Of a stretch of 64,000 nucleotides of DNA, positions 7,878 to 14,707 are shown piece after piece (position 1 is the first letter of the stretch; every line of letters starts with the position of its first letter). The notes beneath the pieces were generated by a model. It searched no databases, was not told the origin of the DNA, and was given only the letters and a program-made list of their open reading frames with translations. The stretch is from NCBI RefSeq assembly GCF_026965535.1, contig NZ_CP114039.1, positions 7,006,001 through 7,070,000 on the forward strand, in the 5' to 3' direction. Position numbers and translations under genes: made by a program. Source of the DNA: Corallococcus sp. NCRR (GTDB lineage: Bacteria > Myxococcota > Myxococcia > Myxococcales > Myxococcaceae).

Positions 7878-9593
7878 TCAGCGCGCTGGCGACGGGCCAT
7901 CTTCACCCGAAGCGGCAGCGCTTTCCAGCAGTCGTCCCCGCAGGGCGGTGAGGGCCTGGAACATCGGGTCCTTCGACTTCTTGTGCAGCGCGCCGGTGAG
8001 GAACTGCGAGGCGCACCACCTGTCGTCGACCGCGCCCTTCACCCGGTGGGGAAAGAGCGGAAAGAACTCGATGCGGTCGGGTAGGAAATCCCCGCCGAGC
8101 AGCATTTCGATGCGCCGGTGGATCTCCTGCTCGCCGGACGGGGGAGCAGGCGTGGCCCCGGTGAAGGCCAGGAGGATGAAGCGGGAGTGGCTGGCCAGGC
8201 CGCTGGTGGACACCGGCACCACGCTGGTGCCCGCGAGGAAGGGCAGGTCCTCCAGCGCGGCGGTGACCTCCTTCGAGGAGTAGGCGCGGCCGTCGTGCCG
8301 GAAGCCCAGCGTGCCCCCGTAGTGGTAGCGCTGGCGGATCCGCGCGAGCAGGACGTGCCCCGGCGGGGAGTCCTTGTCCGGAAGGAGCGTGAAGACGCCC
8401 ACGTCCGTGGGAGCGCCCTGCCCGCTCAGGTTCGGATCCTTCAGCGTCCAGGCCCGGCCCGGAACGGGGAGGACGTCCGTGTGCACGTCCGTGGTCGGCG
8501 CGTTCACGCCGCGCGAGGACACCAGCACCGCGCCGCCAGCGGACGCGTCGATGAGGACGTTGGAGGACGGCACGGCCTGGAGGCCGCACTGCTTCACCCA
8601 CGCGCGCCAGGCCTGGGCGTCGAAGGGCTCCTCCGGGTTGCGGAACCAGTGCTGCACGTTGCGCAGGGAGGCGCGGTGGCGCAGGAGCAGGTCGCGCAGC
8701 TTCGGCGTGACGCCCAGGGCGCGCAGCGGGTGCTCCAGGAGCGGGGCCGGGTTGAGCGCCAGGTCCGCCATCTCCAGGTGCAGCCAGGTGGCGCCGCGCA
8801 GGAGCGTGGCGAAGAAGAGCGCCGGCAGGTGCTGGAGCACCGGGAAGTCCGGCGCCGCGAGCAGGTCCCCCGGCGACAGGCCGAAGGTGAGCATCCCGTC
8901 GCAGATGGCGCCCCGCCACGCGTTCTCCGCGGTGAGGGGCACGGGCGTGTGCGGCGGATCCACCAGCGGTGAGAAGAGCAGCCCCACCACGTCCGAGGGC
9001 TTGTACGTGTGGGACGTGAAGCCCGGCGCTCCCCTCCCCTGGCTCTTGAGCAGGAGCTGCTCGTGGCCCTTGAGGAGCGGGAGCTGGTGGGGCTCCGCGG
9101 CGATGAAGTCCGGCGTCAGGGCCTCCAGCCGCGTGGCCATGGCGCGCGGGCCCATGGGCGGCAGGAGCGTGAAGCAGCCTCCCAGCTTCAGCGTGGCCAG
9201 GAGCGACACGAGCAGCTCCTGCCCCACGCCGTGCACGAGGCACACCTTGGCGCCCGGCTCCACCCCCTGATCCGCCCACTCGCTGGCGCGGCGCGAGGCC
9301 AGGTCGTGCAGCGTGCGGTAGCCCAGGGCCTGCCAGCCCTGGATGCGCTGGTGCGTGCGGAACGCGGGGCGCTCCAGCGCGACGTGGCGCACGATGAGGT
9401 CGTGGAAGAAGTCGTACTGCTGCCCCGGGCGGCTCTTGGGCGGCGGGACGCCGCGGCCCGCGTGGGCCTCCGCGAGCGCCACGGCGAACCCTTCGGGATC
9501 CTCCCAGCTCTCCTGCCACCACTTCGGGGCGCCTGACTCCGGGTCGAAGCCGGCTTCCAGCTGCCGGAGGATGTCCTTCACGTCGAAAGGCAT
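7878..9593 (-). CDS. degenerate ANL (AMP-dependent synthetase/ligase)-like protein in T6SS operon
   Basis: 571 aa. Residues about 90-170 have the N-terminal layout of acyl-CoA synthetases and adenylation domains (YRTLHDLASRRASEWADQGV, then a LKLGGCFTLLPPMGP segment). The phosphate-binding loop that should read TSGTTGxPK is replaced by LLFSPLVDPPHTPVPLT (about residues 205-221). The C-terminal hinge motif is also altered (GFRHDGRAYSSKEV, about residue 455, in place of G-R-x-D-x-x-I-K). The protein is therefore probably not a working adenylating enzyme by known chemistry. It sits 15 bp upstream of the PAAR-like gene and 6 bp downstream of an unknown gene, so it is co-transcribed with the T6SS. 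Possible roles are effector adaptor, scaffold or divergent enzyme. Confidence 0.65.
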   Translation of the reverse strand: MPFDVKDILRQLEAGFDPESGAPKWWQESWEDPEGFAVALAEAHAGRGVPPPKSRPGQQYDFFHDLIVRHVALERPAFRTHQRIQGWQALGYRTLHDLASRRASEWADQGVEPGAKVCLVHGVGQELLVSLLATLKLGGCFTLLPPMGPRAMATRLEALTPDFIAAEPHQLPLLKGHEQLLLKSQGRGAPGFTSHTYKPSDVVGLLFSPLVDPPHTPVPLTAENAWRGAICDGMLTFGLSPGDLLAAPDFPVLQHLPALFFATLLRGATWLHLEMADLALNPAPLLEHPLRALGVTPKLRDLLLRHRASLRNVQHWFRNPEEPFDAQAWRAWVKQCGLQAVPSSNVLIDASAGGAVLVSSRGVNAPTTDVHTDVLPVPGRAWTLKDPNLSGQGAPTDVGVFTLLPDKDSPPGHVLLARIRQRYHYGGTLGFRHDGRAYSSKEVTAALEDLPFLAGTSVVPVSTSGLASHSRFILLAFTGATPAPPSGEQEIHRRIEMLLGGDFLPDRIEFFPLFPHRVKGAVDDRWCASQFLTGALHKKSKDPMFQALTALRGRLLESAAASGEDGPSPAR

Positions 9594-9599
9594 GGGTGT

Positions 9600-10517
9600 C
9601 TAGCGGGAGGGAAAGTCGAAGCCGACCTTCACCATGAAGCGGACCTTGGAGCGCACGTTGCTGTCCGGGGCGTAGTCGATGGGGGTCGCCCCGCGCTTCG
9701 CTGGCGTCTGCTGCGGCTTCGCGCGTTCGATGGACGTGGGCTCGACGACGCGCACCAGCGGGTGGCGGGCCAGGAGCGGCGGCACGTGCATGTCCACGTC
9801 CCGGCCGAAGAGCCACGCGCCACAGCGCCAGAGGACGTCGTGGCGCCGGGTGAGCAGCGTCCAGAAGCGGTCCCGCGTCTCCGTGGCCTCGAAGAGCAGC
9901 GGGGAGCTGGAGTCCTCACGGGCCGCACCGGGGGCCGCGAGCAGGGCGCGCAGCTGCTGCGCCACGCGCTCCACCTCGTCCACGTCCTCGGGGGTGACGG
10001 GGGAGCGGCCGGCGAGCTTCGCCTCGTGCCGGCGGAACAGCGCCACGAGCCCCAGGCAATCCCGCACCACGTCGCGGTGGCCCTCTGAGTGGGCGGCCGT
10101 CACGTCCGCGGCGGCGAGGAAGGACGCCTCCGCGAGCGCCTCCGCGGTCTTGAGCAGCTTGCGGCGCAGCTGCTGGGCGCGGTCGAAGAGGGTCCCGAAG
10201 GAGCTGGCCCGCATGTCGCGTTGGACGCGCAGCGCGGCCCAGGCCAGGCCCTGGGCGAGCAGTGGCAGCTCGCGCAGCTCCTCCACGTTCACGCCCGGGA
10301 GCGCGGCGACCTCCGCCTCACGGGCGAGGACGCTCTCCACCCCGCGCTTCGTGTTGTGGAAGGCGAGCGCGATGTTGGAGCGGCACTCCTCCACGGGGCC
10401 TTCGAGGGCACGCGCGGGAGCGAGGAACACGTCATAGCCGGGCTCGGAGCCAAGGGCCTCCAACTCGGCGATGTCGTCGGGCCCCAATCCCGCTGTCGCG
10501 TGCTGGCCTCCAGCCAT
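9600..10517 (-). CDS. unknown T6SS-operon protein, largely helical
   Basis: 305 aa, start MAGGQHATAGLGPDDIAEL. Not recognised. It is rich in Ala, Leu, Glu and Arg, with long predicted helices (residues about 60-210). A C-terminal beta-like end reads RSKVRFMVKVGFDFPSR. No signal peptide or membrane segment is seen. It lies 6 bp upstream of the ANL-like gene, suggesting co-translation and a shared role, and 108 bp downstream of the cyclic-nucleotide-binding gene. A baseplate accessory, effector chaperone or adaptor are all compatible with the position, but nothing in the sequence decides between them. Confidence 0.6.
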   Translation of the reverse strand: MAGGQHATAGLGPDDIAELEALGSEPGYDVFLAPARALEGPVEECRSNIALAFHNTKRGVESVLAREAEVAALPGVNVEELRELPLLAQGLAWAALRVQRDMRASSFGTLFDRAQQLRRKLLKTAEALAEASFLAAADVTAAHSEGHRDVVRDCLGLVALFRRHEAKLAGRSPVTPEDVDEVERVAQQLRALLAAPGAAREDSSSPLLFEATETRDRFWTLLTRRHDVLWRCGAWLFGRDVDMHVPPLLARHPLVRVVEPTSIERAKPQQTPAKRGATPIDYAPDSNVRSKVRFMVKVGFDFPSR

Positions 10518-10625
10518 GACGGGCAGGATAGCGGGCGCCTCCGGTCGTCACAACCTGGCGTCCCGTACGGCTGCGTCAGGTGACTCGCGGGGTGGGATGC
10601 CGACCCGGGGACCCGGGAGGGCGCT

Positions 10626-12491
10626 TCAGACGAGGATGAGGTCTTCGTCCTCGTCGCCCGGCGCGCTCCCGGCCTGGCTGTCCAGCACGTGCTGCGTGCG
10701 GCGCAGGCGTTCATCGCTCAGGTCCGAGACGAGCATCAGGACCTGCGGGTGGCTGGAGATCAGCGAGTCGAAGTCCTCGCGCGGCAGGCGCAGCAGCGTG
10801 GTGTGGCGCGAGGCCTCCACGGTGGCGGTGGCCGGCGTCTTCTGCAGGAGGGAGATTTCCCCGAAGAGGTCCCCTTCCTTCAGGCTCGTCAGCCGCTGCC
10901 CGCTCTTGTGGACCTCCACCTCGCCGGAGAGGACGACGTAGAGGCCGTCCGTGGCGTCGCCTTCGCGGATGATGACCTCACCGCGCTCCACGTCACGGGC
11001 CCGGAAGCGCTCCACCAGGTTGCGGCGGTCCTTGCGGTTGAAGGGACGGAACAGCGCGGAGCTGTTCATCACGTTCGCGAGGAGCCGCTCGCGGCAGAAC
11101 TTCTTGAGGGCCTTGGCCACGGGCGGATGGCCGCGCGAGAGCGTGGCGAGCACGGCGGCGGAGATCTCGAGCACCTGCGTGTCGTCGGACACGGACTCCA
11201 CGGAGGCGGCGCGCGGAGCTCCGGACAGGAGCGCCATCTCGCCGAAGAAGGCTCCGCCCTCCAGCGTGGCCAGGTCCTGGCGGCGGCCGTCCTCTTCCCT
11301 GAAGACGCGCACGCTGCCTTCGCAGATGACGTAGAAGGCGTCGCCGTGCGTGCCCTGCGCGAGGATGCGCTCGCCGGGGCCGAAGCGCCGCAGCGGGCAG
11401 CGTTCGAAGAGCTGGATGAACGCGTCGCGCGGCAGGTCGGAGAAGAGCGGGATGGACGGCAGCGCGTCCCAGGTGCCGGGGCCGGCCTCCTCGGTCAGCT
11501 CGTAGACGGGCTCTTCTTCTGGCGCGTGTTCGGCCAGGCCCCGCTGGGCCGCGAGCTCCACCGCGTGCAGCAGTGAGTCCGCTTCGATCTCCAGCTCCGT
11601 GAAGCTGGAGGCGCGCAGGGACGCGCGCCAGGGCTCCGGGGCTCCGGCGGTGGTGGGCACCACGGAGGCTCCGGCGGCGACCGTGGCCGTGGGTCTGGAC
11701 GGCGTGTCGACGCGGCGGGGGCGCAGGCCCGGGGGCGCGGCTGGAGCGGAGGGCTTCGGCTCGGTGGAGGCCGGCGCGGTGTCGGGGCCCGTGATGGGCG
11801 GCGCGAGCGCCTGCCAGCGTCCGCTGGGCGTCCGGATCTGGGAAGGCTCGGGCATGGGAGATGGGGACGGCGGTGCGACCCGGACGGACTGGTCCGCCGG
11901 TGCGGGTGCGGCGGCGACAGGCACGGGCGCCTCGGGCATGTCCTGCGCCGGCGTGAGATCCACTTCGACGGAGAGCACCACCTCGGTGTCGTCCGCGACG
12001 GGCGCGTTCGACAGGGCCAGCTCGGGCGGGAGCGCGTCCGACAGGTCCACCGGGGCTCCGCCGGCCTCCAGTGGCTTCGGGGGCGCGGCGCTGGGGGCCT
12101 CCCGTTGGGCGATGAGGCTCGCGGGGGTGGAGGGGGGCGCGGCGTCCTTCGGCTTCGCCCTGGACGTGGCCGGCGTGCCCCTTCGCGCGTACAGGTCCGC
12201 GAGCATCTGCTGCACGCCCTGGTGGGACGGATCCAGCTCGAGGATCAGCTTGCTCGCGGCGATGGCGCGCGGGAGGAAGCCCTCCTTCGCGAAGCCCTCC
12301 GCCGCGGACTGGTACGCGGAGACGGCGCGGTCACGCTGACCGGCTTTGGACCACGCATCCCCCATGCGCAGGCGGCTCTGGTGGTCCTTCGGCTCCGCCT
12401 GGCAGTAGTCCTCGTACAGCTCGGCGGCCTTGGCGAAGCGGCCCTTTCCGAAGGCCTCCGTCGCCTTGTCCTTGAGCGCGCGGGACTCCAT
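10626..12491 (-). CDS. TPR protein with two cyclic-nucleotide-binding domains
   Basis: 621 aa. Residues about 5-95 are TPR-like (KAAELYEDYCQAEPKD, RAIAASKLILELDPSH). Residues 105-290 are a Pro/Ala-rich linker. Two CNMP-type beta-barrels follow, about 345-460 and 475-590. The first phosphate-binding cassette, FFGEMALLSGAPRAASV, keeps the arginine (R427) that contacts cAMP phosphate in CRP-like domains. In the second, LFGEISLLQKTPATATV, the equivalent position is Ala554, so it probably does not bind cAMP normally. No DNA-binding or catalytic domain is present. The start abuts the stop of the upstream HEAT lipoprotein (zero spacing). I infer a regulator that senses a nucleotide and docks onto a partner via TPRs. 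Confidence 0.8.
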   Translation of the reverse strand: MESRALKDKATEAFGKGRFAKAAELYEDYCQAEPKDHQSRLRMGDAWSKAGQRDRAVSAYQSAAEGFAKEGFLPRAIAASKLILELDPSHQGVQQMLADLYARRGTPATSRAKPKDAAPPSTPASLIAQREAPSAAPPKPLEAGGAPVDLSDALPPELALSNAPVADDTEVVLSVEVDLTPAQDMPEAPVPVAAAPAPADQSVRVAPPSPSPMPEPSQIRTPSGRWQALAPPITGPDTAPASTEPKPSAPAAPPGLRPRRVDTPSRPTATVAAGASVVPTTAGAPEPWRASLRASSFTELEIEADSLLHAVELAAQRGLAEHAPEEEPVYELTEEAGPGTWDALPSIPLFSDLPRDAFIQLFERCPLRRFGPGERILAQGTHGDAFYVICEGSVRVFREEDGRRQDLATLEGGAFFGEMALLSGAPRAASVESVSDDTQVLEISAAVLATLSRGHPPVAKALKKFCRERLLANVMNSSALFRPFNRKDRRNLVERFRARDVERGEVIIREGDATDGLYVVLSGEVEVHKSGQRLTSLKEGDLFGEISLLQKTPATATVEASRHTTLLRLPREDFDSLISSHPQVLMLVSDLSDERLRRTQHVLDSQAGSAPGDEDEDLILV

Positions 12492-14609
12492 TCACCGCGC
12501 CCCGCCAGCCGCCGTGCCTTCCTTCGTCAGCGAGGCCCCCGCCGCGACGCGGACCTCGCGGAAGTAGTCGCCCTTCAGCGCGTCCAGCGGCTCGGCCTCC
12601 GCGCCGGTGTTCATCTTGCGCAGCGCCGTGGCCGCGGCGGCCCGGATCTCCGGCAGGTCGTGGTACAGGTCCCGCCCCACCACCTCCGCGGACTTCGCGT
12701 CGCCCATGGCCCCCAGGGCCAGCAGCACGTCACGGCGGGCCACGCTGTTGGAGTCGTCCAGCGCCTTGAGCAGCGTGGGCACCGCGTCCTTCGCGCCCAT
12801 CCGCCCCAGGAGCTGCGCCGCGAGCGCCGCCTCCGCCCCACCCTCCTTCACCACGCCCTGCAACGCCTCCGACGCGGACGCAGGCGGTGGTCCCACGCGC
12901 GTCAGCGCATCCAGGACCACCAGCTTCTCGCTGCCCATCTTCGGCAGCGACGCCACCAGCGCGAGCTGCCCGGCCTCGCCCTGCTCCGCCAGCGCCAGCG
13001 CCAGCGTCTTCTGCAGCTCGCGGTCGGGCTCCAGCAGCGCGGTGCGGGTCACCTCGATGCCCTCCGGCCCCACGGACGCGAGCCCCACCAGCGCCGCGGC
13101 GCGCAGCGCCGGGCTCACGTCATCCGCGTAGCCCTTGAGGATCTCCAGCGCTCCGGGCGCCTTCAGCGTCCCCAGCGCGGTCAGCAGCGTGGCCAGCGGC
13201 TGCAGCTTCGCGGGCTCCACGTCGTCGCTCAGCTCCGAGGGGACTCGCGGCGGCACCACCACGCGTCCGGCCTCCTTGGCGCGGGCCGCGTTGAGCGCCT
13301 GGAGCCGCTCGAAGAGCTGCGCGTGCTTGGCGGGCCGGGGATCTTCCTTCGCCCTGGCCGCTTCCGGACGCGGGGCCGACGGATCCAGGTCCGCGGCGTA
13401 CTTCCGCGGCAGCGCCTGTGGGATCCAGTCCGCGCGCAGCGCCGCGAGTCCGGCGACCTCCTGCTCGTAGAGCTTCTGGATGACGGGCACCACGGAGGCA
13501 TCGCCCACGTGCGTCACCGCCTCCACCGCGAGCGTGCGCAGCCCGACGTCCGGATGGTTGAGCCACGGCGTCACCTTGGGCAGCAGCGCCTGCGCCGCCG
13601 GGCCCAGGCCCGTCACCGCCTGGAGCCCCGACGCCGCGGTGGCCGGGCGCGACAGCCGGTCCGCGATGGGATCCACCGGACAGCCGCCTCGCGAACGCAT
13701 GGCGCGGGCGGCGTCCAGGGCCTCGCCCCGGGCGCCGTCGAGCGCGATGGCGCACAGCGCGGCGTCCGTCGCGGGCGTGCGCGGGAAGGTCAGGATGGCG
13801 TCGGTGGCCAGCGGGCTGACCGCGCTCTTCTCCACGGCCACCGCCTGGAGCTTCGTCGCGGCGGTCGGGTCCTGCAGCTTCATCAGCGCGCCGATGGCGG
13901 ACTCGCGCAGCTCCGGGAAGCTCTCGTCGAGGAGCAGCGCGATGGGGGCCACCGCGCGGGTGTCGCCCGCGTCGCCCAGTCCGCGCACGGCGGCGGCGGC
14001 GAGGATGACCTGGCTGTCGCGCACCATGGGCAGCAGCCGGTTCACCGCCTCCACGCGGCCGCTCTTGCCCAGCTCCTCCGCGGCGCCCACGCGCTCCGGG
14101 AGCGCGCCTTCGGTGAGGGCCAGGAGGTTGCGGTCCCAGAGGCCCTTGGACTCGGCGGCGACGACGGTGGCCATGGCGCCGGGGACGTTGGCGCTCTTGA
14201 GGGCCTGGACGATGACCCGGCGCGTGGCGCGGCCCCGCCGTCCGTACTGGAGCGTGAGGTACGCCTTGGCCTTGTCGCTCTTCACCTTGGCGAGCGCCAG
14301 GGCGGCCTGGCCCTGCACGGCCTCGTCGGGATCCTCCAGGAGCTCTCCGAGCAGATCCACGACGCGCGGGTCCTGGCTCTCCCCGAGCGCGGCGGCGGCT
14401 TCACCTCGGACGAACGCGGAGAGGTCCTTGGCGGCGCGGGTGAAGAGGACCAGGTCGTCCGGGTTGTTCTGTTCGGCCAGCTTCCGCACGGCGGCGGCGC
14501 GGGTTTCGGGACGGGGGTCCTGGATCTCCGCGAGGAGCTGATCCCGGTTGCCGTTGCACCCGACGAGCAGGGTCAGGGCGAGGAAGAGGGGTCGCACGCG
14601 GATTCGCAT
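12492..14609 (-). CDS. HEAT-repeat lipoprotein
   Basis: 705 aa. The N-terminus MRIRVRPLFLALTLLVGCNGN is a lipoprotein signal with lipobox LVGC (Cys18). The remainder is built from about 15-20 HEAT-like repeats of the form VRGEAAAALGESQDPRVVDLL, a curved solenoid used for protein binding. The presence of Asn after the Cys rather than Asp suggests an outer-membrane-type lipoprotein in E. coli terms, though myxobacterial sorting rules differ. It directly abuts the TPR/cNMP gene, so the two are probably translated together. It could be a periplasmic or outer-membrane scaffold for the T6SS, but that link is by position only. Confidence 0.8.
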   Translation of the reverse strand: MRIRVRPLFLALTLLVGCNGNRDQLLAEIQDPRPETRAAAVRKLAEQNNPDDLVLFTRAAKDLSAFVRGEAAAALGESQDPRVVDLLGELLEDPDEAVQGQAALALAKVKSDKAKAYLTLQYGRRGRATRRVIVQALKSANVPGAMATVVAAESKGLWDRNLLALTEGALPERVGAAEELGKSGRVEAVNRLLPMVRDSQVILAAAAVRGLGDAGDTRAVAPIALLLDESFPELRESAIGALMKLQDPTAATKLQAVAVEKSAVSPLATDAILTFPRTPATDAALCAIALDGARGEALDAARAMRSRGGCPVDPIADRLSRPATAASGLQAVTGLGPAAQALLPKVTPWLNHPDVGLRTLAVEAVTHVGDASVVPVIQKLYEQEVAGLAALRADWIPQALPRKYAADLDPSAPRPEAARAKEDPRPAKHAQLFERLQALNAARAKEAGRVVVPPRVPSELSDDVEPAKLQPLATLLTALGTLKAPGALEILKGYADDVSPALRAAALVGLASVGPEGIEVTRTALLEPDRELQKTLALALAEQGEAGQLALVASLPKMGSEKLVVLDALTRVGPPPASASEALQGVVKEGGAEAALAAQLLGRMGAKDAVPTLLKALDDSNSVARRDVLLALGAMGDAKSAEVVGRDLYHDLPEIRAAAATALRKMNTGAEAEPLDALKGDYFREVRVAAGASLTKEGTAAGGAR

Positions 14610-14707
14610 CGTTCTCCCGGAGCGGCGGACGCTGGAGGTAGGCGGCGGTTATATCAACGCCCTCCCGGGCCGCCCACCGACGGAGCGACCCAGGAGGAAG
14701 GTTGTTT

